DNA of 64,000 nt from Clostridium cellulovorans 743B (lineage in GTDB: Bacteria; Bacillota; Clostridia; Clostridiales; Clostridiaceae). The notes under the pieces are model-generated. The model did no database searches. It saw nothing but the letters and a program-made list of their open reading frames with translations, and was not told the origin of the DNA. The translations under genes were made by a program, and so were the position numbers. The stretch's first letter is position 1; the number at the start of each line of letters is the position of its first letter. The stretch is from positions 1,798,001-1,862,000 of the forward strand of contig NC_014393.1 in the NCBI RefSeq assembly GCF_000145275.1, read 5' to 3'. Positions 15,785 to 24,442 of this stretch are shown in pieces.

Positions 15785-17290
15785 TTTCTCACAAATGAAT
15801 TCCTTCATTATGTAAGGGATTTCTTCAATTACACGTGTGGCATTTACAGCATACATAGTCTGTGAAAGTTTATCACCAGCATAGCCATGAATATAAGCAC
15901 CACAAGCTGCTGCTTCAAAGGCTGGAATTCCTTGAGAAGCAAGTGAAGTAATAATTCCTGTAAGACAATCTCCCATACCACCATTAGCCATAGCGCTATT
16001 TCCGGTTGGGTTTACATAAACTTTAAGACCATTAGTAATTATTGTTTGATATCCTTTTAGAAGAACAATTATATTATGTTCTAAGGCAAAACTTTTTGCT
16101 AAGTCTACTCTTGAGGAATTTATTTCTTTTACTGATATTTCAGTAAGTCTTGACATTTCGCCAGGATGTGGAGTAATTATAACTGGGGCCTTTGTCTTCT
16201 TTAAAAGCTGAAGATTAGTGGAAAGTACATTTAGTCCATCAGCATCAATAATTATTGGTCCCTTTGATTCTTCTAGGACAAGTTCTAGTAGTTCAAGGGT
16301 TTCTTGGTTATTTCCAAGTCCAGGACCTATAGCAACAGCAGTGCTGACACGTAATAGTTCTAAAAGCTTTTCTTTGTTTTCATAACTTATTGTCATCGCC
16401 TCCGAAAGCTTGCAGCTTAGGATATCTTGAATTTTACTGTTGCAACATAGGGTAACAAGTCCACTACCAGTTCTAACTGCGGATTGTGTTGCTAGGTATG
16501 CTGCTCCTGAAAAGCCTTCCGACCCAGCTAAAATAAGAGTTCTTCCGTAGGTACCCTTATGCCCTTGCTTCTGTCTAGGTTTTATATTGTTGATAACATC
16601 AGCTTTTTCCAATATAAATTCATTGTTATGAAATTGATCAAGAATATTTTGGGAAATTCCTATTGGTTCGACTATTATTTCACCGGTGAATTCTTCAGTT
16701 CCATAATTTAAGAAGCCTCTTTTATAAAATTCAAAGCAAATAGTTTTATGGGCTCTGACGCAGATGCCTAATATGTTTCCATTATCACCATTCATTCCAG
16801 AAGGTATATCAATAGAAACTATATAATTACTATAGTCAGTAACTATTGTAATAGCCTGTTTAAACAACCACTGCACTTCTCTATTTAATCCTGTGCCGAA
16901 GATTGCATCTATAGTTACTTCTGAATCTAATATTGATGCTTTAAGTTTTTGCAGTGATTCAATGCTTGTAACTTCATTAATTACCGTACCCATGTTTTTT
17001 AATATATTGTAATTAGCTTTGAAGCATTCACTCATATTTCTGTTGTCATTTAATACAACAAATATCTCTACTTTTTTTCCAAGAGCGGAAAGATGTCTTG
17101 CAGCAGCTAAACCATCTCCACCGTTGTTACCTGTAGCACATACAACTACATAACTTGAATATTTATCTATCTCTAAATGTTTAACTACCTTCAAGGCTGC
17201 GTTCTCCATAAGCACCATTAAGGGTATTTCTAATTTATCTACACAAGCTTTATCAACTTCACCAGTCATTTTTGAAGTACCGATTCGCAT
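15782..17290 (-). CDS. nnr: Bifunctional NAD(P)H-hydrate epimerase / ADP-dependent NAD(P)HX dehydratase
   Basis: Repairs hydrated NADH and NADPH. Residues 1-210 are the YjeF_N epimerase domain: the Rossmann strand and loop VVVCATGNNGGDGLAAARHL, then SIDIPSGMNGDNG. Residues 225-502 are the carbohydrate-kinase-like dehydratase: GHKGTYGRTLILAGS, AIGPGLGN, VIITPHPGEMSRL and GGMGDCLTGIITSL (phosphate-binding anion hole). 502 aa is the normal fused length. GGAGGT lies before the ATG at 17290. It is monocistronic, with a terminator at its end. Confidence 0.96.
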   Translation of the reverse strand: MRIGTSKMTGEVDKACVDKLEIPLMVLMENAALKVVKHLEIDKYSSYVVVCATGNNGGDGLAAARHLSALGKKVEIFVVLNDNRNMSECFKANYNILKNMGTVINEVTSIESLQKLKASILDSEVTIDAIFGTGLNREVQWLFKQAITIVTDYSNYIVSIDIPSGMNGDNGNILGICVRAHKTICFEFYKRGFLNYGTEEFTGEIIVEPIGISQNILDQFHNNEFILEKADVINNIKPRQKQGHKGTYGRTLILAGSEGFSGAAYLATQSAVRTGSGLVTLCCNSKIQDILSCKLSEAMTISYENKEKLLELLRVSTAVAIGPGLGNNQETLELLELVLEESKGPIIIDADGLNVLSTNLQLLKKTKAPVIITPHPGEMSRLTEISVKEINSSRVDLAKSFALEHNIIVLLKGYQTIITNGLKVYVNPTGNSAMANGGMGDCLTGIITSLASQGIPAFEAAACGAYIHGYAGDKLSQTMYAVNATRVIEEIPYIMKEFICEK

Positions 17291-17630
17291 AATTACCTCC
17301 GCTTATTTTAATAGTAATTTTGATATTTGATTTAAGTGGAATTTATATTTAATTAGTAAAGCAAATTAAGTAGACTTGTTGTGAAAGCAAATTCGAAAAA
17401 CTAAGGACTGTTAATTTTTAACAAAATCAAATGTGATATTAATAAGTGATAATTCTTGGGGTATAAGACTAAATATCACAGCAAGCTCTATTATCTATAG
17501 ATTATATCATATGTAGTACTATGATAAATTATTGTAAAGAAGAGTTCCATTATGATTTTATGAAAATACTGGTCTTTTATATAATTATCTACAAGCATCT
17601 CGAATTTAGTTTGGATAATCTATAATTAAA
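17291..17630. other. Intergenic region upstream of nnr
   Basis: About 340 nt of AT-rich DNA between the divergent nnr start and the lipoprotein remnant. I saw no gene, RNA or repeat I can support. Confidence 0.4.
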
Positions 17631-17862
17631 TTGATTTTAATTGGGATAATGTTATTGTCTTTTACAGGGTGTAGTGGAAAAGTTAAAGGTACAATTTTTT
17701 TTTAGATTTATTCCATATGAAATAGAAAGCATAGAGATGAAAAGGGAGTTGTCTAATAATCTGTACTTAGATATAGAAGGTGAAGCTCGAGACTATTCAC
17801 ATATGGCTAAGGGGAAGATGACTCTATATGTAAGTTACAAATTATCATTGTGTCTTCAATAA
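17631..17862 (+). pseudogene. Small lipoprotein gene interrupted at a nine-T run
   Basis: From TTG 17631 (or ATG 17649) the frame reads a lipoprotein signal peptide, LILIGIMLLSFTGC, with Cys at 17670-17672, then SGKVKGTIFF. A run of nine T (17695-17703) throws it into a TAG. Dropping one T joins it to the frame FRFIPYEIESIEMKRELSNN that runs on to a TAA at 17862, about 76 residues in all. This is either a decayed gene or a slippage-controlled one. The short frame starting at GTG 17674 is only its second half. I know no family for it. Confidence 0.55.
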
Positions 17863-18003
17863 GGAAGAGGTTTGATTACATTGAAAAATCTCACACTGGT
17901 TATCAGTTATCATAATATATTAGTAAGCGATAAGTATTGCTTTAATAACTTTTAAAGGATAGTAGTTTTTAAGAAGCTAAATAAATTATGAGAGGTATGA
18001 TAT

Positions 18004-18921
18004 ATGTTAGGTAAAGAAGATTTTATTAGGCAGTCCTTGGAATTGAATTTATTTTTTATGAGAATCATGAAGGAACACTCTTTTTTTCTTGAAGCTGGAT
18101 TTACACCTAGAGATGCGGATTTAGCTAAAGAAGGAGATAATTTTAAAGATATATTTACTAAACTTCTTGCTGAGGCAATTAGTCTGTCTAATGGTATTAT
18201 AAGTCCAATGGTAAAGAATTCTGGAGAGCTTTTTACAAAGTACACTGTATCAGCAGAAAGGGCTTCAGAATTTTATACAGGAATAAAACTAAACACAAAT
18301 ATCACTAAAGAAGAAGAAGAAATTGACGCAAGATGTGATTATAGGGTTTCAAGAGAGCTAGAAGCAGCTGTACGAAACTTAAATACTAGAGCAATGAAGG
18401 CTGTCAGGGCATTGATTAATTATAAAACAGAAATATTGGATGGAATGCTTAGTTGCAAGTTGTTTACCGTCAACTATCCTCTCTTAATAGATCATGTAAG
18501 AAGAGAAGCGATGTTATATTATAATATGCTTTATAGATTACAAAAAGGAATCGAAATCGATATGGCTCGTGAAGCTGTAGAACAGCAAAGATTTTGGAAT
18601 AGGATAATGGCAGAGCATGCAAAATTTATAAGAGGGTTTTTAGATCCAACGGAAGAAACTTTGATAATGACTGCTAATAACTTTGCTAAGGAATTTGACC
18701 AGTTAACAGCAGAATCCATAAAGTTAAATGATTGTATTAGCGATGTTGTAGAAGAAGATTTACAAGCAACTAAGAAGATAAGAAACTTCAAATCACAAGC
18801 AACAGAAGGATTATTGGATTGTAAGATTAGGTCAATAATTCTTCCACTTTTAGGTGACCACACTTTGAGAGAAGCAAATCATTATCTAAGATTGCTAAAA
18901 ATATTCAGTAAAAGAGTATAA
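18004..18921 (+). CDS. DUF2935 domain protein with two metal-ligand-rich helical bundles
   Basis: 305 aa, built from two similar halves of about 145 residues. Each half begins with an EH motif (MKEHSFFLEAGF at about 23; MAEHAKFIRGFLDP at about 200) and ends with an H..REA motif (LIDHVRREAMLYY at about 163; LGDHTLREANHYL at about 281). The spacing of E, H, H and E in all-helical repeats is like di-metal four-helix bundles. This is the DUF2935 family, common in Bacillus and Clostridium and of unknown function. GAGAGG lies upstream of the ATG, and a terminator follows at once. Confidence 0.85.
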   Translation: MLGKEDFIRQSLELNLFFMRIMKEHSFFLEAGFTPRDADLAKEGDNFKDIFTKLLAEAISLSNGIISPMVKNSGELFTKYTVSAERASEFYTGIKLNTNITKEEEEIDARCDYRVSRELEAAVRNLNTRAMKAVRALINYKTEILDGMLSCKLFTVNYPLLIDHVRREAMLYYNMLYRLQKGIEIDMAREAVEQQRFWNRIMAEHAKFIRGFLDPTEETLIMTANNFAKEFDQLTAESIKLNDCISDVVEEDLQATKKIRNFKSQATEGLLDCKIRSIILPLLGDHTLREANHYLRLLKIFSKRV

Positions 18922-18927
18922 TATAGG

Positions 18928-18966
18928 AGCTATAGCTTTTGAAAGAGAGCTATGGCTTTCTTTTTA
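18928..18966 (+). terminator. Intrinsic terminator after the DUF2935 gene
   Basis: AGCTATAGCT at 18928-18937 pairs with AGCTATGGCT at 18948-18957 (one G-U), followed by TTCTTTTT. Confidence 0.8.
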
Positions 18967-19214
18967 TCTAATGAACATCAAAGTTAATTTTCTAAAAATA
19001 TTGAGTAAAAATTTGTAGTATATAAACTATAATTTTTTACTAGTTTAATTATTAATCGTAATACATTATCTATATTGAATAGTATGAAATCACAATTATT
19101 TCAGGTAGTAGTTTAGTTAGTAATGCTGATACGTTATAGAACTTTGTTAATCATACTTTTAATTAAATTTACAATTATATAACAAAAATTAGTTATTATA
19201 TTTTAGTAAAAATG
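18967..19214. other. AT-rich intergenic region upstream of GH9 copy 1
   Basis: About 250 nt without a gene. The only supported signal in the wider gap is the promoter at 19215-19243. Confidence 0.4.
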
Positions 19215-19243
19215 TTGTAATATGAAGAAAGTTAATGTAATAT
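19215..19243 (+). promoter_or_regulatory. Promoter of GH9 copy 1
   Basis: TTGTAA (19215-19220), 17 nt, TAATAT (19238-19243). The same element with matching spacer bases lies upstream of GH9 copy 3 (24145-24173), which raises confidence. It predicts a 5' leader of about 105 nt. Confidence 0.7.
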
Positions 19244-19354
19244 GACATTATAGGGATTAATTTACACAAATATTACATTGGTAGATATTTAAAGATACTA
19301 AAAGAGTGTAGTATAAAAATCTCTAATTATTTAGATTATTTAGGGGGAAAAGGC

Positions 19355-21529
19355 ATGAGAAAAAAATTTATTACAGCATTAATTGCAGGTGCTGTGCTTT
19401 TCGGAGGTTTTGGTAGTTATCAAGCAGCAGCTGCGGACATGACAGTTAACTTAATTGAGAATGGTAGTCTTGATACAAATGCAAAAGGTTGGGGTGGCTT
19501 TACCACTGAAGGCGGTGGTGGATATCTAACCTATGATGATGGCGGTATTAAAGCAGAGGTAACCAATTGCGGAAATGCACCATATAGTATACAAATCTAT
19601 AAGGATGATTTCAAAATGTACAAAAATGGAAAATATCATTTAGAGTTTGACGTAAGTTCTACTGTTGATAGGACAATTCAATATACAATTCAGCTTAATC
19701 GAGGAGATTATCGCTACTATGTTGAAGATAAGATAAATACTACTCAAGAAGTCAAGACAGTGTCTCAGGATTTTGTAATGACAGAAGAAACTGATATGAT
19801 ACCAAGACTTGCTTTTAATGTTGGAAATGTAGTAGGAGAAAATCTTGGAAACCACTCTGTTAAGATAGACAATGTAAAACTATTTTTAGTAGATGTCAGT
19901 GGAATAAAAGAAGAAATAGAAAGTCCTAAAGTTGAGCAAAAAATTGTTTTAAATCAAATTGGTTATAAACCAGAGGACAAGAAAAAGGTTGTGTTTAGAA
20001 CAGAAACTAATGATCGTAATTTTAGAGTAGTTTCTACTAAAACAAATGAAGTTGTTTATCAAGGTGATATTTATGGTCGTACATATAATGAGACAGCTGG
20101 AGAAATAAACAGTTTTGGAGATTTATCTTCTTTAAAAACACCGGGTACATATAGAATTGAGACAGATAGTTTTGGTAGTTCTTATCAGTTCACTATAGCA
20201 GAAGATGTATATAAGAATTTATTTAAAGATGCAATGAGATTTTTTTATTTCCAAAGATGTGGGCAAGAATTAACACAAGATTTTGCTGGCACTTGGGCTC
20301 ATCCAGCTTGTCATCAGCAGTTAGCAACAATCTATGGAACAGATCAAAAGATTGATGTTTCTGGTGGTTGGCATGATGCTGGTGATTATGGTCGTTATGT
20401 AATTGCAAACTCAAAAGCAATGGCTGATTTATTTACAGCTTATAATGATAATAAAGCTGCTTTTGGAGATGATTTTAATATTCCTGAAAGTGGAAACGGT
20501 ATTCCCGATGTTCTTGATGAATTGAAATATCAATTAGAATGGATGTTAAAGATGCAAGAAAAAACCAGTGGTGGTGTTTACCATAAAGTAACTAGTTGGG
20601 ACTTCCCAGGATATGTTATGCCACAAGAAGAAACAGGAGAACTTCTTGTATGTCCTATATCTACACCTGCAACAGCAGATTTTGCAGCAATTATGGCTAT
20701 GGGCTATGAGAATTTCAAAGATATAGATCCAGCACTTGCCTCAACATGCTTAGCAGCAGGAGAAAAAGCTTGGGCTTACCTTGAAAAAACACCGAATACT
20801 CCATTTTCAAATCCACCAGGGGTTTTAACTGGAGATTATGCTGATGGTTATGATGGTGATGAAAGATATTGGGCAGCTGCACAATTGTTTAAGGCAACAG
20901 GTGACAGTAAATATGACCAAGCCTTTAGAACAATGTTAAATACAAAATATGAAAGTGGATTTTTATGGTCTAATGTAGGACACTATGGAAATCTAGCATA
21001 TATAGCAGCAGCAGGTGCTGATCAGAATGCAGCTGGGAATATTAAGAATCGTATAATAGATGAAGCTCAAGATATCGTAGCATTCTCTAGAAATGACGGT
21101 TATAACAGCTCTACTCCATCATATTTTTATTATTGGGGTAGTAATGCTAAGATGAACAATAATGCTATGCTTCTTGCAAATGCATATAAAATTTCAAATA
21201 ATCCAGAATTTTTAGAATATGCAAAAGAGCATGTTAACTATTGCTTGGGTAAAAACTCATTAGGTAAATGTTTTATTACAGGTTACGGTACTGATGGGGT
21301 AGAGACTCCGCATCACAGACCATCAATGGCACAAGGGAAAGCTTTACCTGGTATGATTGTTGGTGGACCAAATAAATATTTAGAAGATCCAACAATGAAA
21401 CTTGGTTTAACAGAGGAAGCACCAGCTAGATGTTATCTTGATGATTCAGAATGTTTTGCTTGTAATGAAGTAGATATTAACTGGAATTCACCACTTATTT
21501 GTGCTATGTCTGAATTAAATATGAAGTAG
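19355..21529 (+). CDS. Secreted GH9 glycoside hydrolase, copy 1 (CBM4-Ig-GH9)
   Basis: 724 aa, probably an endo-acting beta-1,4-glucanase for cellulose or related glucans. Domain order: signal peptide (1-27, ending QAAAA), carbohydrate-binding CBM4/9 domain (about 30-180), N-terminal Ig-like CelD_N domain (about 195-283), and GH9 catalytic barrel (about 288-722). Catalytic parts are present: D341/D344 in GGWHDAGDYGRY, the H-x-R signature GVETPHHRPS (H654, R655), and the proton donor E705 in CNEVDINWNSPL. There is no dockerin or S-layer domain, so it is a free secreted enzyme. It has its own promoter and terminator and is nearly identical to the next gene. Confidence 0.93.
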   Translation: MRKKFITALIAGAVLFGGFGSYQAAAADMTVNLIENGSLDTNAKGWGGFTTEGGGGYLTYDDGGIKAEVTNCGNAPYSIQIYKDDFKMYKNGKYHLEFDVSSTVDRTIQYTIQLNRGDYRYYVEDKINTTQEVKTVSQDFVMTEETDMIPRLAFNVGNVVGENLGNHSVKIDNVKLFLVDVSGIKEEIESPKVEQKIVLNQIGYKPEDKKKVVFRTETNDRNFRVVSTKTNEVVYQGDIYGRTYNETAGEINSFGDLSSLKTPGTYRIETDSFGSSYQFTIAEDVYKNLFKDAMRFFYFQRCGQELTQDFAGTWAHPACHQQLATIYGTDQKIDVSGGWHDAGDYGRYVIANSKAMADLFTAYNDNKAAFGDDFNIPESGNGIPDVLDELKYQLEWMLKMQEKTSGGVYHKVTSWDFPGYVMPQEETGELLVCPISTPATADFAAIMAMGYENFKDIDPALASTCLAAGEKAWAYLEKTPNTPFSNPPGVLTGDYADGYDGDERYWAAAQLFKATGDSKYDQAFRTMLNTKYESGFLWSNVGHYGNLAYIAAAGADQNAAGNIKNRIIDEAQDIVAFSRNDGYNSSTPSYFYYWGSNAKMNNNAMLLANAYKISNNPEFLEYAKEHVNYCLGKNSLGKCFITGYGTDGVETPHHRPSMAQGKALPGMIVGGPNKYLEDPTMKLGLTEEAPARCYLDDSECFACNEVDINWNSPLICAMSELNMK

Positions 21530-21560
21530 GAACGGTAAATATATAAGTTCTGATAATGTT

Positions 21561-21607
21561 ACTACATTAACTTAATATGTGGCATATAAAGTTAATGTAG
21601 TTTTTTT
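21561..21607 (+). terminator. Terminator after GH9 copy 1
   Basis: ACTACATTAACTT at 21561-21573 pairs perfectly with AAGTTAATGTAGT at 21589-21601, then T7. It is conserved after copy 2. Confidence 0.88.
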
Positions 21608-21757
21608 CGGAGAATCTATATCTTATCTTGCTTTTTTTACAAATAGATTTCTAAAGTCATGAAATTATTTAGGATAGTTATAAATTAATTATCCTAAATT
21701 CCATTAGAAGATAAAAATCCTTAATTTTAATATTAAGTTATTTAGGGGGAAAAAGGC

Positions 21758-23932
21758 ATGAGAAAAAAATTTATTACAGCATTAATTGCAGGTGTTGTGC
21801 TTTTCGGAGGCTTTGGTAGTTATCAAGCAACGGCTGCTGATATGACGGCTAACTTGATTGAGAATGGCAGTCTTGATACAAATGCAAAAGGTTGGGGTGG
21901 CTTTACCACTGAAGGCGGTGGTGGTGATATAGCTTATGATAATGGTGCTATTAAAGCAGAGGTAACCAATTGTGGAAATCAGCCATATAGTATACAAATC
22001 TATAAGGATGATTTTAGAATGTACAAAAATGGAAAGTATCATTTGGAATTTGACGTAAGTTCTACTGTTGATAGGACAATTCAATATACAATTCAGCTTA
22101 ATCGAGGAGATTATCGCTACTATGTTGAAGATAAGATAAATACTACTCAAGAAGTCAAGACAGTGTCTCAGGATTTTGTGATGACAGAAGAAACTGATAT
22201 GATACCGAGACTTGCTTTTAATGTTGGAAATGTAATAGGAGAAGAACTTGGAAACCACTCTGTTAAGATAGACAACGTAAAGTTATTTTTAGTAGATGCT
22301 AGTGGAATAAAAGAAGAAATACAAAGCCCAAAAGTTGAACAAAAAATTGTTCTAAATCAAATTGGTTATAAACCAGAGGATAAGAAAAAGGTTGTTTTTA
22401 GAACAGAAACTAATGATCGCAATTTCAGGGTAGTTTCTACTAAAACAAATGAAGTTGTGTATCAAGGTGATATTTATGGCCATACATATAATGAGACAGC
22501 TGAAGAAATAAATAGCTTTGGAGATTTCTCTTCTTTAAAAACACCAGGTACATATAGAATTGAGACAGATAGTTTTGGTAGTTCTTATCAGTTCACTATA
22601 TCAGAAGATGTATATAAGAATTTATTTAAAGATGCAATGAGATTTTTTTATTTCCAAAGATGTGGACAAGAATTATCACAAGATTTTGCTGGCACTTGGG
22701 CCCATCCAGCTTGTCATGAGCAGTTAGCAACAATCTATGGAACAGATGAAAAAATTGATGTTTCTGGTGGCTGGCATGATGCTGGTGATTATGGTCGTTA
22801 TGTACCTGCAAGCTCAAAAGCAATTGCTGATTTATTTACAGCTTACAATAATAATAAAGCTGCCTTTGGAGATGATTTTGATATTCCTGAAAGTGGAAAC
22901 GGTATTCCAGATGTTCTTGATGAATTGAAATATCAATTAGAATGGATGTTAAAAATGCAAGAAACAACCAGTGGTGGTGTTTACCACAAAGTAACTAGTT
23001 GGGATTTTCCTGGATATGTTATGCCACAGGAGGAAACAGCAGAACTTCTTCTATGTCCTATATCTACACCTGCAACGGCAGATTTCGTAGCAATTATGGC
23101 TATGGGTTATGAGAACTTTAAAAATATAGATTCATCATTCGCTTCAACATGCTTAGCAGCAGGAGAAAAAGCTTGGAATTACCTTGAAAAGACACCAAAT
23201 ACACCATTTTCAAACCCACCAGGTATTTTAACTGGAGATTATGCTGATGGTTATGATGGTGATGAACGATATTGGGCAGCTGCACAATTGTTTAAGGCAA
23301 CAGGTGACAGCAAATATGACCAAGCCTTTAGAACAATGTTAAATACAAAATATGAAAGTGGATTTTTATGGTCAGATGTAGGTCACTACGGAAATCTGGC
23401 ATATATATCAGCAACAGGAGCTGATCAAAATACAGTCTCCAATATTAAGAATCGTATAATAGATGAAGCTCAAGATATCGTAGCATTCTCTAGAAATGAT
23501 GGCTATAACAGTTCTACTCCATCATATCTTTATTATTGGGGTAGTAATGCTAAGATGAACAACAATGCTATACTTCTTGCAGAGGCGTATAAAATTTCTC
23601 CTAATCCAGAATTCCTAGAGTATGCAAAAGAACATGTTAACTATTGCTTAGGTAAAAATTCATTAGGGAAATGTTTTATTACAGGTTATGGTACTGATGG
23701 TGTAGAGACTCCAACTCATAGACCATCAATGGCACAGGGGAAAGCAATACCTGGTATGATTGTTGGTGGACCAAATAAATATTTACAAGATCCAACAGCA
23801 AAAATTAGCTTAGTAGGGGAAGCACCAGCTAGATGCTATATTGATGATTCAGAAAGCTATTCTTGTAATGAAGTAGATATTAACTGGAATTCACCACTTA
23901 TTTGTGCTATGTCTGAATTAGATATGAGGTAG
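21758..23932 (+). CDS. Secreted GH9 glycoside hydrolase, copy 2 (CBM4-Ig-GH9)
   Basis: 724 aa with the same four domains and the same catalytic residues as copy 1 (D341, D344, H654, R655, E705). Here the substrate signature reads GVETPTHRPS instead of PHHRPS, and the last line is SYSCNEVDINW. Differences cluster in the CBM4 start (residues 56-76), around 335-365, and in the C-terminal 200 residues; other parts are identical. Only about 150 nt separates it from the terminator of copy 1, and I see no copy of the conserved promoter there. It may depend on read-through or a promoter I cannot recognise. Confidence 0.93.
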   Translation: MRKKFITALIAGVVLFGGFGSYQATAADMTANLIENGSLDTNAKGWGGFTTEGGGGDIAYDNGAIKAEVTNCGNQPYSIQIYKDDFRMYKNGKYHLEFDVSSTVDRTIQYTIQLNRGDYRYYVEDKINTTQEVKTVSQDFVMTEETDMIPRLAFNVGNVIGEELGNHSVKIDNVKLFLVDASGIKEEIQSPKVEQKIVLNQIGYKPEDKKKVVFRTETNDRNFRVVSTKTNEVVYQGDIYGHTYNETAEEINSFGDFSSLKTPGTYRIETDSFGSSYQFTISEDVYKNLFKDAMRFFYFQRCGQELSQDFAGTWAHPACHEQLATIYGTDEKIDVSGGWHDAGDYGRYVPASSKAIADLFTAYNNNKAAFGDDFDIPESGNGIPDVLDELKYQLEWMLKMQETTSGGVYHKVTSWDFPGYVMPQEETAELLLCPISTPATADFVAIMAMGYENFKNIDSSFASTCLAAGEKAWNYLEKTPNTPFSNPPGILTGDYADGYDGDERYWAAAQLFKATGDSKYDQAFRTMLNTKYESGFLWSDVGHYGNLAYISATGADQNTVSNIKNRIIDEAQDIVAFSRNDGYNSSTPSYLYYWGSNAKMNNNAILLAEAYKISPNPEFLEYAKEHVNYCLGKNSLGKCFITGYGTDGVETPTHRPSMAQGKAIPGMIVGGPNKYLQDPTAKISLVGEAPARCYIDDSESYSCNEVDINWNSPLICAMSELDMR

Positions 23933-23963
23933 AAACGGTAAATATATAAGTTCTGATAATGTT

Positions 23964-24009
23964 ACTACATTAACTTAATATGTGGCATATAAAGTTAATG
24001 TAGTTTTCT
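23964..24009 (+). terminator. Terminator after GH9 copy 2
   Basis: Same perfect 13-bp stem as at 21561 (ACTACATTAACTT / AAGTTAATGTAGT), but the T tract is shorter (TTTTCT). Confidence 0.85.
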
Positions 24010-24144
24010 ATCGGAGAATCTATATCGTATCTTGCTTTTTTTACAAATAGACTTTGAAATTACGGAATTATTTGGATTTATTATAGTATAGTTAACTTTA
24101 GTTCTATTAAATAAGTATAATTACAATTTTTATAATAAAGTTAT

Positions 24145-24173
24145 TGCAATATCATAGAAAATGGTGTAATATT
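24145..24173 (+). promoter_or_regulatory. Promoter of GH9 copy 3
   Basis: TTGCAA (24145-24150), 17 nt, TAATAT (24168-24173). It aligns base for base with the promoter of GH9 copy 1, including a shared GAAA in the spacer. It predicts a 5' leader of about 265 nt, which contains a GGCTATTTT/AAAATAGCC hairpin at 24277-24304. Confidence 0.68.
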
Positions 24174-24181
24174 ACAGTATG

Positions 24182-24396
24182 AACACGTGTTTACGCTGTG
24201 TAAAATTCGTATATTGTGAAAACATATACATAAAATCCATATATAAGTCGTATTAACTCATAAAAACATTGAGAGTGGCTATTTTTATTTAGTAGAAAAT
24301 AGCCTAAATCACCCATATATATACATATAGCTTCAGTTTTGGAACTTATATGTTATCTATAGTATTAAGTATATTTACAATTTGTTAACACGCGTT
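24182..24396 (+). promoter_or_regulatory. Two operator-like palindromes around the GH9 copy 3 leader
   Basis: AACACGTGTT at 24182-24191 is a perfect palindrome at the predicted transcription start. AACACGCGTT at 24387-24396 repeats it with one change, and both are followed by TTAC. They are 205 bp apart and absent from copies 1 and 2. They could bind a repressor able to loop the DNA. Confidence 0.45.
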
Positions 24397-24442
24397 TACA
24401 GAGATAAATAAAGCAATTATTAAAAAAAAGGGGAATAGTGAT

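Larger units (their letters stand above)
19340..24055 (+). repeat. 2.4-kb tandem duplication containing GH9 copies 1 and 2
   Basis: Two units start at the TTAGGGGGAAAA ribosome-binding regions (about 19340 and 21743) and run through gene and terminator into 3' flank (to about 21650 and 24055). They have a fixed offset of 2403 bp. Protein length is identical (724 aa) and long nucleotide stretches are unchanged, for example 19651-19776 against 22054-22179. Confidence 0.9.

Noticed and set aside
19216..24177. TGTAATAT motifs upstream of GH9 copies 1 and 3 as an operator palindrome
   Set aside because: They coincide with -10 and -35 elements at exact 17-nt spacing, so a shared promoter explains them more simply.
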